A stretch of DNA of 64,000 nucleotides from Tritrichomonas musculus (lineage: Eukaryota; Parabasalia; Tritrichomonadida; Tritrichomonadidae): contig JAPFFF010000015.1 in NCBI GenBank assembly GCA_039105265.1, positions 248,001 through 312,000 of the forward strand, written 5' to 3'. The notes below the pieces were generated by a model, which did not search any database, was not told the origin of the DNA, and saw only the letters and a list, made by a program, of their open reading frames with translations. Both the position numbers and the translations under genes were made by a program. Positions 19,157-30,063 of the stretch are shown here, one piece after another (position 1 is the first letter of the stretch; each line of letters begins with the position of its first letter).

Positions 19157-22100
19157 ATGCCACAAAAAAACACAAAATTTTCGAAGCCAAACTTTTTCAC
19201 AAAATTAAAATTTTTTTATATTTTTAGAATGTATGAGATTTTTACGCGAGGTGAGCAAATTATATCAAACAATAACATTATTTTTACCAAAATGAAAAGC
19301 GACGATAACGAGCGTTTAAATGCATTAGAAATGATTCGCTTTGATTTATTATATGAAACAAAAAAATATTCTTTTTCAGAGTGCTTCCCGCATATAATTA
19401 AATTGATTCAAACGAGCAAAAATCCAAAAATCCTCGATAGTGCTACCTGGTGTCTTCGAACAGCAGTTGAAGTCACTCCTGACAACGTTGAAATGTTTAT
19501 GTCTTCTTCAACAATCGAAATAATCTCGCGAATATTCAATCAGCAAATCTCAAAATCATCAACTGAGCATACTATTCACATTCTTAATGCAATGTCCAAA
19601 TATTACGCCGATGCATTATCAAATTCTATTAATTATTTTCAAATTTTACAGTACATTAATGATAATCAAAACTCTGATATCGAAAAACGACTTTTATCTT
19701 TAATTTTGTTGAATATCACCGAAGTTTCTGTCTCTCCACATTTGGTAAATTATATTCATCCTCTTATCGGATTATGTAGTAACCACGACAATCAAATTGC
19801 ATTCAATTCATTATCATCTCTTATTAATATCGCCAAAGGTTCAGATGCTCTCTCAGTTCCAGTTGAATTAACAGCATTTTTATGTGATAAACTGATGGAT
19901 CCAAAACTTTATAAAATACATAATAAAATAATCGAACTTTTAACGAAATTAGCAAAAGATAGTAATCATGCATTCACTATACACCAAAAGAAGTTAGACT
20001 TCGAGAAACTTTTATTTTCACCTGAGTTTATACACACACGAACAGATTTTAAGAACATATTAATTTTTATTTTAAATCTTTTACCATACTTTGAAGGATT
20101 GTCAGTATTTAAACTTTCGAACCATCAACGACCACATTATCCAAACGATCTTGAAACTTTTCAATTTTCCAGGGAAATTCAAAAAATTATGAAAAAAGTT
20201 ATTATTGAAAAGCCATTAGATGTTAAGACCGCTCTTATTGCTTTTGCAGTTACACTTGAATGCGCTAAAGAAGAAGAAGAAAATCAAAAAAGGAAAGAGC
20301 AACAAAATAATGATATTTCTAATTATTTATATGATACTAACTGTGAAGATGAAAATATGTTTGCAATGAATAATTCTAATTTTGGGTCAGATTACGAAGT
20401 TCCATTTTTTGAAGATTCTTATGATAAAGACGATACCATGCTTCAAATAAGCGATGATGATAATGGAAATAATAAAAAGAATGAATCCAATGAAACGGTT
20501 GAAACTGATAGTGAAATTAAACAAGAAACTGAAAATACAGAGAATTTAAGTCAAAATCAAGAATTAAATGAAAACAATGATGAAATTGATAATGATTTGT
20601 TATTGGCCTTGATTTCTTTTTCGATGGTTCAATCAAATGCTCCATATATACTTGCTGTTATATCATATTATGGGAATTCGAAAAAATTAAATGAATGTTA
20701 TCTTCTTCAGCTTATTAAAGACTTTCCCATCCAAATTGAATATGCCGATTGGTTTAGAAAAACAATAAAAACTTTAGAAAGCAAACTTAGTCAGATTGGC
20801 ACTCCTCGTCCTCTAGTTAATTTGAGCAATTTGACACTCCAAAAATTGAACCAGCTTGCATTAGATGATCAAATTCCTTCTTATCAATTTCTTTTTGGTG
20901 GTGGTGTTAAAGTATGTAAAAAACTTTTAGATGAAGAAAAAATTATGGGTGATGAATCAGCTTCGCAAATTGATGTTTCTGGAATAGCAAAACTTTCTCT
21001 TTCTCTTGTTTCATTTCTTCCAATGCCATGTATTGTTAATGAGCCAAGTATGGAAGAGTTTGTTAACATATTGATTAATCCGGCTCCTGTTTCTATTATA
21101 AGTAAAAACAATTGCAAATTCAAGTCAACAGTTCCATTAATTGAACCAATTTGGACATTAAAAGGACTGATTGACATGACTGTTAATCATAAAAACACAG
21201 ATTATCTTCTTAGATTAATGAATAATAATCCTAAGCTTGCTCAATATATTAGATCGGATTATGTCGAAGATCATTCATTGAGCTATTCAAACACAGCAAT
21301 TCTAATAAAAGCTTTCGAACATAATTATGGACATACATTAAACAATTCTCTTGCTGGCTTCAAACCGAATAGTATTAATATTAATAATCTGAGAATTGGT
21401 AGTAATACTAATTTCTTGCAAAACAGTAGTGCAAACAATTTGAATTTACTTAACTTAAGACACTTTTTATCAACAAACGTGCTGCATTCAAATGACCAAA
21501 ACAGCCAAAATCGTTCTAGAGGAAACCAGCCACATCCAACTAATTTTAACTTTAATGCTAGTAGTAATAGCAATTTTGTTAGAAGAAGATTTGAAATTGA
21601 TAATCCTCGTAATACTAATAGTAATACTAATTTTATTCGACAAAGAAATGATAATAATAGCAATATGTTTTTTGTAGGCAATTCATTTAATAGTAGTAAT
21701 AGTAATAATATCAATATTAATGGTAATAATCAATCGATTAAAAGAGCACAAAATAACAGTCATCCAATTGACAGAACAAATATTAATAATAGTGCAAATG
21801 CTTTAAACAATAGTTACGAATATCCTGAATTTGCTAAAAAAGGTTTATTAAATATAATAGCGCCCACACCAATTCCTCAATCACCATATCCTGATTACAA
21901 GAACAACAGTTTATTTTCTGTTTTCTGTGATAAAGCGACAACATCAATTGATGTATTCAAAATTCAGCCTGAAATATCTTTAGATGCCAAACCCACAGAA
22001 ATGAAATTTCAGCCTCTTCCTAACCAATACTTCACTGATTTGTTTGGTTTATTAAAAGAACTTCATGAAAATTACAACATTGTCAATGTTGAAAATACAT

Positions 22101-23404
22101 GGAAGAAAAGTGAAGGCCTTTCATTCGTATCAAGAGTCCATGAACAATTTTCAAATCCATTTGGTTCAATTGGCCGAAAATCTTATGCCATGACAATTAT
22201 TTTCAAGTATCCATTTCTCTTTCCATTTAGTGAGCGAATTCTCGCATACAAGCTTGTTTATCTAGATCCTTACTTTGCAACTAGAAGACTAATTGGCGAA
22301 TTTAAGTCATTTGATCCTGTCGTATTACGAAAGAATCGGCCAGAACCACTCAAACTTCAAGTATCTCGTGATACTATTTTTGAAGATGGCTGTGAATTAC
22401 TTAAAAACTTTTTCTCACACAAAATTGAAGTTGATGTTAAATTCGTTGGAGAAAAAGGATTCGGAATGGGACCAACACGTGAATTTTTATCTAACATGTC
22501 CCATGAATTTTGTCGAAATAAGCATAATTTATTCAGAAATGATTCAATGTTTAGTACAAATGATTCTGAATTCTCATTCAGTAAAAATGGACTCTTTCCA
22601 GCACCAAATGCTCGACCTGAGCTTTTTAAGCTTATTGGAATTCTTGTAGCAAAAGCAATATCAATGGAAATTAATCTTGCTTTAGACTTTAATCCAGCCT
22701 TCTTTGAAATTGCGAGAGGGAAAAAGATTTCTGTATCACAAGTTGATGAAATATTTGCAAATTCCCTCAATTGTCCAAATGATTTATTAGATGTCGAATT
22801 CACATATCCTGGTTATCCATCACTTGAATTGAAACCAAATGGAAAGCAATTAATTGTTAATGAAGAAAATGTTAATGAATATATCGAACTCGTTAAAAAT
22901 TCAACTATTGATGGAAATGTTAAAAAGTGTGCCGAAATGTTCGTTAGTGGCTTTAACAAAATTTTACCATTCTCTTCTCTTGATATATTCTCTGAAAAAG
23001 AAATCTCATCATTTATCTGTGGTGATAAAGAATTAATTAAATCTAGCGATTTATTAAAATATTGTCAAATTGACGGAGGACTTACAAGTGAGTCACCAGA
23101 AATTAAAATGTTATGCCAATTTATTGATAAAACAGATATTGATGGTCAAAAAGATTTCATTAAATTTGTTACTGGTTTGACAAATCTTCCATGTGGCGGT
23201 TTAAAGGTTTTGGAACCAAAAATGACAATCGTAAGAAAATGTTCAACCTCTGTAAACGGAATGTTGAATCCTGATCAAGAATTACCAACTGCTAATACAT
23301 GTAATTGTACACTTAAACTTCCTCCTTATTCTGATCCTGATATCTTATCAGAGAAATTTAAATTTGCATTTTCTTTTGGAAACAATGAATTTGGATTATC
23401 ATAA
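19157..23404 (+). CDS. HECT E3 ubiquitin ligase, UFD4/TRIP12 type
   Basis: 1415 aa from the first ATG. Later in-frame ATGs at 19229 (MYEIFTRG) and 19292 (MKSDDNERLNALEMI) are also plausible, because the first 24 residues look like AT-rich leader. The N-terminal third has ARM/HEAT-type helices (ERLNALEMIRFDLLYETK, LIGLCSNHDNQIAFNSLSS), typical of the UFD4/TRIP12 branch. Two disordered inserts follow: acidic at about 365-475 and N/S-rich at about 730-880. The HECT domain occupies about 950-1414: GEKGFGMGPTREFLS, then FKLIGILVAKAI, and LPCGGLKVLEPKMTIVRK. The catalytic cysteine is in ANTCNCTLKLPPY (Cys about 1382), and the C-terminus ends in an aromatic FGLS, like the xFxLS end of family members. 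It acts in ubiquitin-fusion-type degradation. Confidence 0.93.
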   Translation: MPQKNTKFSKPNFFTKLKFFYIFRMYEIFTRGEQIISNNNIIFTKMKSDDNERLNALEMIRFDLLYETKKYSFSECFPHIIKLIQTSKNPKILDSATWCLRTAVEVTPDNVEMFMSSSTIEIISRIFNQQISKSSTEHTIHILNAMSKYYADALSNSINYFQILQYINDNQNSDIEKRLLSLILLNITEVSVSPHLVNYIHPLIGLCSNHDNQIAFNSLSSLINIAKGSDALSVPVELTAFLCDKLMDPKLYKIHNKIIELLTKLAKDSNHAFTIHQKKLDFEKLLFSPEFIHTRTDFKNILIFILNLLPYFEGLSVFKLSNHQRPHYPNDLETFQFSREIQKIMKKVIIEKPLDVKTALIAFAVTLECAKEEEENQKRKEQQNNDISNYLYDTNCEDENMFAMNNSNFGSDYEVPFFEDSYDKDDTMLQISDDDNGNNKKNESNETVETDSEIKQETENTENLSQNQELNENNDEIDNDLLLALISFSMVQSNAPYILAVISYYGNSKKLNECYLLQLIKDFPIQIEYADWFRKTIKTLESKLSQIGTPRPLVNLSNLTLQKLNQLALDDQIPSYQFLFGGGVKVCKKLLDEEKIMGDESASQIDVSGIAKLSLSLVSFLPMPCIVNEPSMEEFVNILINPAPVSIISKNNCKFKSTVPLIEPIWTLKGLIDMTVNHKNTDYLLRLMNNNPKLAQYIRSDYVEDHSLSYSNTAILIKAFEHNYGHTLNNSLAGFKPNSININNLRIGSNTNFLQNSSANNLNLLNLRHFLSTNVLHSNDQNSQNRSRGNQPHPTNFNFNASSNSNFVRRRFEIDNPRNTNSNTNFIRQRNDNNSNMFFVGNSFNSSNSNNININGNNQSIKRAQNNSHPIDRTNINNSANALNNSYEYPEFAKKGLLNIIAPTPIPQSPYPDYKNNSLFSVFCDKATTSIDVFKIQPEISLDAKPTEMKFQPLPNQYFTDLFGLLKELHENYNIVNVENTWKKSEGLSFVSRVHEQFSNPFGSIGRKSYAMTIIFKYPFLFPFSERILAYKLVYLDPYFATRRLIGEFKSFDPVVLRKNRPEPLKLQVSRDTIFEDGCELLKNFFSHKIEVDVKFVGEKGFGMGPTREFLSNMSHEFCRNKHNLFRNDSMFSTNDSEFSFSKNGLFPAPNARPELFKLIGILVAKAISMEINLALDFNPAFFEIARGKKISVSQVDEIFANSLNCPNDLLDVEFTYPGYPSLELKPNGKQLIVNEENVNEYIELVKNSTIDGNVKKCAEMFVSGFNKILPFSSLDIFSEKEISSFICGDKELIKSSDLLKYCQIDGGLTSESPEIKMLCQFIDKTDIDGQKDFIKFVTGLTNLPCGGLKVLEPKMTIVRKCSTSVNGMLNPDQELPTANTCNCTLKLPPYSDPDILSEKFKFAFSFGNNEFGLS

Positions 23405-24053
23405 GTAATAATTTTAACTAATTATTTTTTGTTTGTAACTTTCCCAGTTCGAAAAGTTGATTTTGAATTTGTTTTTCTCTTAAATATTTCGGTATTCATA
23501 ATGGGCTAAATTCTAATAAATTTTTTTTAAACACAAAATATTGTATGAAATATTTCTTTTTTTTTTTTTTTTAATATATATAATTAATAGTGGATCCGTA
23601 TTTAAATATCATAAATTTAAACTTGGGGTAAATAAAATCAAATCTTTTTTGTTTATTTGTTCCAATATTCAAAAAAAATTTGATTTTATTTTTTGAAAGA
23701 ATTATTTGTTTGATTTTTTTGAATGGTTTTCAAAAGTTTTTCTTCAGAATTTATGAAAATATATTTTTTTCCTATTCCAAATTGCATTTTTATTGTTTAT
23801 AAATATTATTTTTTATAGAAGTTAATTTATTGAAATAATCATTACACTAACTTCATAGAAATCTTTCTCATTTTTATATGGGGATATATTGTAATGGTTC
23901 AAACATTTTTATTTTATTTTGTTTTTTAAAATAAAAATATATATTTTTATTCTAATTTATTGGTTTATTTATTACTTATTAAATTTAATTTCAAAGAAAT
24001 CGATAAACAAAAAAAGCAATATGTTATATAAAATGATTGAATCAAAATAAGAA
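23405..24053. other. Intergenic, poly(T)-rich
   Basis: AT-rich spacer between two genes on the same strand. It contains long T-runs and no recognisable RNA gene or transposon end. Confidence 0.45.
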
Positions 24054-26558
24054 ATGGATGATTTCGAATTTGAAGAAAATTCCGATCTCAAAAAATTTAT
24101 TATCTCAAATGACCAACTCAAATTCGAAGAAGTTATTGGGCTTGGAGGTTTTGGTGAAGTTTCAATCGGATATTTTATTCCCACCGGCCAAAAAGTTGCG
24201 ATCAAAAAGCTTCACTTTATCGAAAATAACAAAAGAACTATGCAATTATATAAACGTGAAGTTATCAGTCACGCTACTCTTCGAAACCGTTTTTTAGTGC
24301 CTTTTATTGGCTTTACTGACAAATCTCCTTTTTGTATTGTAACAAAATATATGGCGAATGGCTCTCTTTATAAAGTCATTCATTGTAATGATGGGAAAAT
24401 CAATCTTACTCCTACGCAGCTTACGATTATCGCATATGGGATATCTGTTGGAATGGAATATTTACATTCACGTAATGTGATACATCGCGATTTAAAAACG
24501 CAAAATGTTCTTCTTGATGACGAATTTATGCCTGTTATAGCCGATTTTGGTTCATCAAGAAAAATAGATACGGTTCAAACAATGACTGGTCTTTTTGGAA
24601 CAACAAATTACATGGCTCCGGAGTTTATACATGGAGAAGAATACGATGAGAAAGTTGATGTTTATTCTTTTGGCTTTATTTTATGGGAATTAATTACAAA
24701 AGAGATTCCATTTGATGGTCTCGAAACAGCACAAGTTATTTATCTTGTAGTCATCCAGAATACAAGACCTCAAATTCCAGAAAATACCCCTCCAAATCTG
24801 GCTAAACTTATTGAATGTTGCTGGTCGCAAAATCCCAAAGAACGTCCATCATTTCAGAAAATCATATCTCTTTTTGAAAATGGAACAGTCGAATTTCCTC
24901 AATGTGACAGAAATATTTTTAATAGTATGCTAAACTCTTTAGCATTAGCAGCCCAATTAAAATTAGCAAGACGGCATTCAAACGCGAATTTGCTCTCAAA
25001 TTATCCAGTTGAAGATGACATAACAAATATTCAAATGTCAAGAGATAATCGGAATTTTAAATCAGTTACAAGCTTATATCAAAATAGAAATTATACTCAC
25101 AATTTAACTCAAAAAGCAAATGAATATCTATATGCATTAAATACTAACAATAGTAAAAAAATTATCCAAACTCTGGATTTCTTTGAAAACTTAGTTAATG
25201 ATCCAAATATTATGACTTTAAACGTTTGGCCACAATTTCTTATTTTTTTATGCTCTGATCAACCTCCAGAACTAATCAAAAGAGCAGAAACTCTTTGTCT
25301 TCGGTTTGCTAAAACTTATGAAGTTTTAAAAGGAATTGCACAAGTTGCTGACTTAGAACAATTTGTGAAACCAACCACACTTGACATTTTTTTATATGTT
25401 ATTAATTATCTACAAAATGCGATTGATATCAATTCGATCGTCAAACATTTATTTGAACTTTTTAAAAATGAAACTTGTAGTAAAAAAGCTATCACTCTTG
25501 TATGCAAAATCGTCAAAAATTCGCCCTCACCGCTGACCACAAAATCAATACTCACGAAATTCAAAGAAGGAGCTCTAAAATATATAAATACTAATGGTGG
25601 GAATTTGATAGTTCGTACACTAGTTTTCTATGATTGTATTCAAGACGATGTTATTTCAGCATATGGAAAATCAAAAATACCTGAAAATGCTGTAGCTGCT
25701 TATCAGGCTTTGTATGCAACTCGAAAGAATCCAACACTCTTTACTCTTGAAAATATTTTATCACATATTACATGTGATGATGAAGATTTACGAAATGAGG
25801 CTTTTGAATACATAAGGAGATTCGCTAATAATGCAAGTAATGGACCACTTTGCCAGTTAATAACTGCTCTCTTTGAATCTGCAATCAAATATGATAGTGA
25901 GAAAGCTACTTTGCTACTCGTGCGAATAGCTTCTAATCCACAAACATCGGTTTATATTTTCAAAGCTGGAAAAGTTGATCAATGGCTTAGCGTGAAACCA
26001 AAAATGGCAATTAATATGCTAAAATTGTTTATAGCCTTAATTAATTCAGATAGTCGAGTTAGAGAATTTTTATTTCAACAACCTAATCTTGCTACATTTT
26101 TCGCGAACATCATTCGTACCAATGATTGTGATTCAATTGTTGCTGCTTGTTGGGCAATTTCGAAGAATATGATGACCTTGGAATTTGCAACTGCTCTTGT
26201 TGATTCCGGATTTTTACCAATGCTCTGTGATTTACTCAATCTTGACAAAAATGAAGACCCAAAACGATATGTTCACTTTTTAAACATTTTTACAATGATA
26301 GCTCAACATGTTTATCACGAAAAATTTAATCAAGTTGGTGAAACTTTGCTAAAAATGATTAGTAACAAATCACCAATTTCCTATTACTGTATTATTTCTC
26401 TTGCTGCAATTTGTGCTTATGTTGAAACGCACGCAACGATCCTTAACCTTAATATAGTAGCTGTTCTTAATAGATATTCTGATAATGGTGAATCAAAGAA
26501 ATACAAACAAAAAATATATGATAATTTGAAAAAAGGCGGCCTTCTGCAGAACATTTAA
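24054..26558 (+). CDS. Tyrosine-kinase-like (TKL) Ser/Thr kinase with ARM-like tail
   Basis: 834 aa. The kinase domain at about 24-280 looks catalytically complete: glycine loop GLGGFGEV (29-36), VAIKK with Lys51, HRDLKTQNV (Asp 146; the KxxN form typical of TKL and Ser/Thr kinases), DFGSS (164-166) and the activation-segment end MAPEF, plus DVYSFGFILWEL and CWSQNPKERPSF. The remaining ~550 residues are helical repeats of armadillo/HEAT style (FANIIRTNDCDSIVAACWAI, LPMLCDLLNLDKNEDPKRYV). Large families of TKL kinases with C-terminal helical repeats are known in trichomonads. The substrate is unknown; a signalling or scaffolding role in the cytosol is likely. Confidence 0.93.
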   Translation: MDDFEFEENSDLKKFIISNDQLKFEEVIGLGGFGEVSIGYFIPTGQKVAIKKLHFIENNKRTMQLYKREVISHATLRNRFLVPFIGFTDKSPFCIVTKYMANGSLYKVIHCNDGKINLTPTQLTIIAYGISVGMEYLHSRNVIHRDLKTQNVLLDDEFMPVIADFGSSRKIDTVQTMTGLFGTTNYMAPEFIHGEEYDEKVDVYSFGFILWELITKEIPFDGLETAQVIYLVVIQNTRPQIPENTPPNLAKLIECCWSQNPKERPSFQKIISLFENGTVEFPQCDRNIFNSMLNSLALAAQLKLARRHSNANLLSNYPVEDDITNIQMSRDNRNFKSVTSLYQNRNYTHNLTQKANEYLYALNTNNSKKIIQTLDFFENLVNDPNIMTLNVWPQFLIFLCSDQPPELIKRAETLCLRFAKTYEVLKGIAQVADLEQFVKPTTLDIFLYVINYLQNAIDINSIVKHLFELFKNETCSKKAITLVCKIVKNSPSPLTTKSILTKFKEGALKYINTNGGNLIVRTLVFYDCIQDDVISAYGKSKIPENAVAAYQALYATRKNPTLFTLENILSHITCDDEDLRNEAFEYIRRFANNASNGPLCQLITALFESAIKYDSEKATLLLVRIASNPQTSVYIFKAGKVDQWLSVKPKMAINMLKLFIALINSDSRVREFLFQQPNLATFFANIIRTNDCDSIVAACWAISKNMMTLEFATALVDSGFLPMLCDLLNLDKNEDPKRYVHFLNIFTMIAQHVYHEKFNQVGETLLKMISNKSPISYYCIISLAAICAYVETHATILNLNIVAVLNRYSDNGESKKYKQKIYDNLKKGGLLQNI

Positions 26559-26979
26559 TATTATTATTATTTTTTATGTTATTATATTGATTTTATGTTT
26601 GAAATTATATTTATCGTTTAATGTTTTAATTATATTATTGTTAAAATAAATATTTTTGCTTTAATGGGTTTTTTAATATTATTGTTCTGTTGGTATATTT
26701 GTTTGATTTTCTTTTTTACCTTGCTTTCAACTGGATGTTCTTTTGTTTATTTTGATGTTCAAGTGGTGAAAAGTAGTAATTAAATCAAATCTATAATTTT
26801 TCTGATATTGATATAAATTCATAAAAAAGAAAATAAAGAAAACTCAAATATAAAAAAAATAAACAGAAACAATGAAGTCTTTCTTTATTTGTTTTAAATT
26901 AAAAAGCAATGAGAATTTGTAATTGATGGATATTGATGAAGGCCAAATATTAGGTCAATTTATATACTTCTAATACTTA
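26559..26979. other. Intergenic, AT-rich
   Basis: Nothing recognisable beyond AT-rich spacer between two plus-strand genes. Confidence 0.4.
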
Positions 26980-27489
26980 ATGGGAAACGAGGAATCGCAA
27001 CAAAAGCAACAACAGCAAGGTCAACAAGTTTCAAATGCGAAAGGGCAGTCTTCTATGTCTCAACAGCAGCAACTTCAAATACAACAGCAACAAGACTACG
27101 ACGGAATCAAAGCAATTCATCCTCTTGTTATGCGTGTTCTAATGAAAGAAGATTTTCCATCCGACATACATATTGATTCAGGGAATTTACCATTAGCGTA
27201 TCAAATGGTTCAACAATATTTTGCGCAAATTAATCAGACAATTGCACAGAACCAAGAACAAATTACCGTTCAAACAAAACGACAACTTAAAGAATATATA
27301 GATCTCTCATCTGTTCTTCGCCGCAGGCAAAACGATTTAGATGGGAAGTTAGCATCAATGTTATCTTTATTTAGGCAACTACATGAAAATGTTACAGCAA
27401 CTTCAAAATTACTTAATGAAACTATAGAAAGAGCTGATTCTCTTGCTGCAAAAATTGATCCTACATTATCCTTTAAAGAGTTTGCTTAA
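26980..27489 (+). CDS. BORCS5-like protein, predicted N-myristoylated
   Basis: 169 aa. It begins MGNEES, which fits the N-myristoylation consensus (Gly2, small residue at 6), as does the MGSEQS start of human BORCS5. After a Q-rich stretch (about 7-42) come IHPLVMRVL, a helix YQMVQQYFAQINQTIAQNQ and a long coiled coil (KRQLKEYIDLSSVLRRRQN, LFRQLHENVTATSKLLNET), ending in DSLAAKIDP. Length, myristoyl start, short middle motif and helical C-terminus match the plan of BORCS5, the subunit that anchors BORC to lysosomes and recruits Arl8 for kinesin-driven movement. The similarity is architectural plus short patches. Another myristoylated coiled-coil protein is possible. Confidence 0.5.
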   Translation: MGNEESQQKQQQQGQQVSNAKGQSSMSQQQQLQIQQQQDYDGIKAIHPLVMRVLMKEDFPSDIHIDSGNLPLAYQMVQQYFAQINQTIAQNQEQITVQTKRQLKEYIDLSSVLRRRQNDLDGKLASMLSLFRQLHENVTATSKLLNETIERADSLAAKIDPTLSFKEFA

Positions 27490-27737
27490 TGTTAACTATA
27501 TATCATCAATTCATTTCATAATATCATTCATAATTTAATTTCCTCTTTTATGAAATTTCAAAAACTGAAAATATTGTTTTTTTATTCTTAAAAAAGTAGC
27601 ATGGCATCTTCATATTTTTTGTATTATATTATTATACATGTATGTTGGTTCCTTTTTCAATATAAATGAATATGTGAATACACTATTGGATTTTTATTCT
27701 ATTTTCATTTAGATATTATAATTATTTTAATAAAATT

Positions 27738-28979
27738 TTATTTCTTTTTTTGCTTGATTTTTAGTTCCATTGATTCATTATATTCAGGAAGCCAATCGGG
27801 AGTATTTATTGGAGTGTTTGGCTCGTCTTCTGTAATGACACTTGTAATTCTTGTTTCTAAGCAGCTTAATGGGAAATATCCTCTTTTATTATTTCTGAGA
27901 TTTGTTCCTGAGCATCTTTCTTTTGAGCAATAATCAACATAAACAAGATCGCCATCTAAAAGTTTAATATCGCTTCTATTAGGACCTTCAAAATCATCTG
28001 TAACGAGGCAAACAGCGCCTATAGGATCCTTCCTCATTTCTAAGTCTCCTGGGTAAATAACAAACGTATTAGGGAAATATCCTCGGCGATTTTCAATTTG
28101 GCCTTCATACCAACCAGAAGAATGCTGATTGAGAATTTTAATTTTTTCCCCACGAACAAAATGAAGATCTCGAGGATCATTGCTTCTATAATCTGCGATT
28201 GCTGTGGCATAAACTTCAATATCTTCATCTTCTTGAACAACATCAATTGTAGTATCATATACTCTTCTAATATAACGCTTTGATCTATCAACAGGATCAA
28301 ATCCATTTAACTTGAATTCTAAAGCGTCACAACTATTAATTATCATTTTATGAGATTCTTTTTTGAGTTGATTGAATGAAAGAGTTAATCCATGAAGTTT
28401 TCGTAAACGCAATGAATCAAAATCTGAAAACTCACGATAAATAACTGGAATATCTGAAGATGAAATTTTTAAAGATTCGTCAACTTCTTCTCTACTTTTA
28501 TTTTGATATTCTTGAATAGCTTTTCGAACATTCGCATTTTGACTTTCGAGTTGCCGTGCTGTTAAATCTTTGCACTTACTCTTTTGCAAATCAACTTCTC
28601 TTTGAGCTTTTAATGTATTAGATATTGCTTTTTGAGCTCGATTTTTTGCTTTTTCCACTTGGGCTCGAATTGCTCTTTGCTTTTCATTCATTGTTCTCAT
28701 ATATGGTGTATTTTTATTTACTAATTCATTTCTGATATTTTTGGATAAAGAGTCGTGGTTATCGATTTCTTCTTGTAAATTTTGCATAAATGTTTTGGTT
28801 ATTGGATCATTTTTATCGTATTTTTCAGGAATGATACCTTTGAGAATAGATATTATTTTTTCTTCAGCTTCAACTCTACGGGCGATATAATTTGATATGC
28901 ACGTATAATTTTCTGCACCTTGATTAACGCGATTTAATATTCTATCAAAGATAATAACAAGTTCGTTGCAACTATTCAT
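27738..28979 (-). CDS. F-BAR-like protein with two SH3 domains
   Basis: 413 aa. Residues about 1-225 are a long helical, charged region with an F-BAR/BAR pattern: an N-terminal helix with FDRILNRVNQGAENYTCISN and YIARRVEAEEKIISILK, then ENxxLSKNIRNEL and AQVEKAKNRAQKAISNTLK. The first SH3 (about 255-312) has ATAIADYRSNDPRDLHFVRG, then SGWYEGQIENRRGYFP and a final FVI. The second SH3 (about 322-385) is more diverged (AVCLVTDDFEGPNRSDIKLLDGDLVYV, then NKRGYFPLSCL). This is the PACSIN/Bzz1/syndapin-like layout, linking curved membranes to dynamin and actin regulators in endocytosis. The start ATG at 28979 is followed by MNSCNELVIIFDRI. The gene is convergent with the BORCS5-like gene. Confidence 0.87.
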   Translation of the reverse strand: MNSCNELVIIFDRILNRVNQGAENYTCISNYIARRVEAEEKIISILKGIIPEKYDKNDPITKTFMQNLQEEIDNHDSLSKNIRNELVNKNTPYMRTMNEKQRAIRAQVEKAKNRAQKAISNTLKAQREVDLQKSKCKDLTARQLESQNANVRKAIQEYQNKSREEVDESLKISSSDIPVIYREFSDFDSLRLRKLHGLTLSFNQLKKESHKMIINSCDALEFKLNGFDPVDRSKRYIRRVYDTTIDVVQEDEDIEVYATAIADYRSNDPRDLHFVRGEKIKILNQHSSGWYEGQIENRRGYFPNTFVIYPGDLEMRKDPIGAVCLVTDDFEGPNRSDIKLLDGDLVYVDYCSKERCSGTNLRNNKRGYFPLSCLETRITSVITEDEPNTPINTPDWLPEYNESMELKIKQKKK

Positions 28980-29323
28980 ACTCTTGATATTTGAAATGAG
29001 TTCAAAATTTAAAAATAAGTCGGTGAAAATTTTATATAAAATTTAGAATAAAATAGATTATTTTGAGCAGATTAATGAAAATATCAAAATTTGGAAAGTA
29101 AAATAATAACTATTTGATTAGAGAAACTTTTTTCTAAAAAATTAAAATGCGACTTTTTGAATTCATTCAAAAGGTTTATCCCAAATTGTAGCAGTTTTTT
29201 CAATATTATTTAGTAAAATAATCAGCAAAAAAGCAAACAATAATCAATCCCTATTATATATTATATAATTGATTTAAAAATGGTATTTTTAATAAAAAGC
29301 ATTTGTAAAAATCAAAAATTTTA
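28980..29323. other. Intergenic up to the tyrosine-recombinase element
   Basis: AT-rich. A copy of the CTTTTTGAATTC motif lies near 29153-29164. It lies upstream of the F-BAR/SH3 gene, so the gene's promoter is here, but no clear initiator is seen. Confidence 0.35.
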
Positions 29324-30063
29324 AAATCTCTCAAATGGTCCACTTTTTGAACTTATCTTCCTCTCAAAAATATCTCCAAAAATTTTTTTGGTCGGATCCT
29401 CTCAAAAAGTTAATGAAATTTTTTTTTCTTAAATTTAAAGTACGTCGCTTTTTTGAAGACCTGCTCTGTCTTGATCTTGATCCACGTATAAAAGATAAGC
29501 ATCACTTAACCATCTACCGTGTGTTTTAATAATTGCAAGGTCAATGTGATTCTGAGATTCAAGAGTTGCGCCACCACGTCTAAATAATGCCAAGAATATT
29601 TTGTAGGATCAAATTCTAATTTTATTAAAACATCATTAAGTTTTCTTCGAAGATAGTCTTCATCGATATTTACGATTGAATCTTCATCACTCAAATTTTG
29701 AATAAAACCTATATAAATTATTGGATGGTATATTTTATGTTGGTTGTTATATAAGTATGTCGTAATTCCATTTCCATTCTGGTCGGTTTTGGAATATCTT
29801 ATATTTAATATTAATTTATTACTTTGAACATCGAACTTTATGTCTTTTTTACGTAAATTAAAAGCTCAGAAATTCTTAAAAAATCGTAGATATATCGTCA
29901 TGTAAAACATCATTCTAATGTTATCAATATCTGTCATATCATAAGACTGTAAATATTTTAGAAAAAAATCAGTTTGAAAAGGTAATTTAGCAAATGGTGA
30001 TGAATCTTCTTTGAATGATCTCTGCAAACCGCTTTTGAGCTTTTTGGATAGAAATTTTTACTT

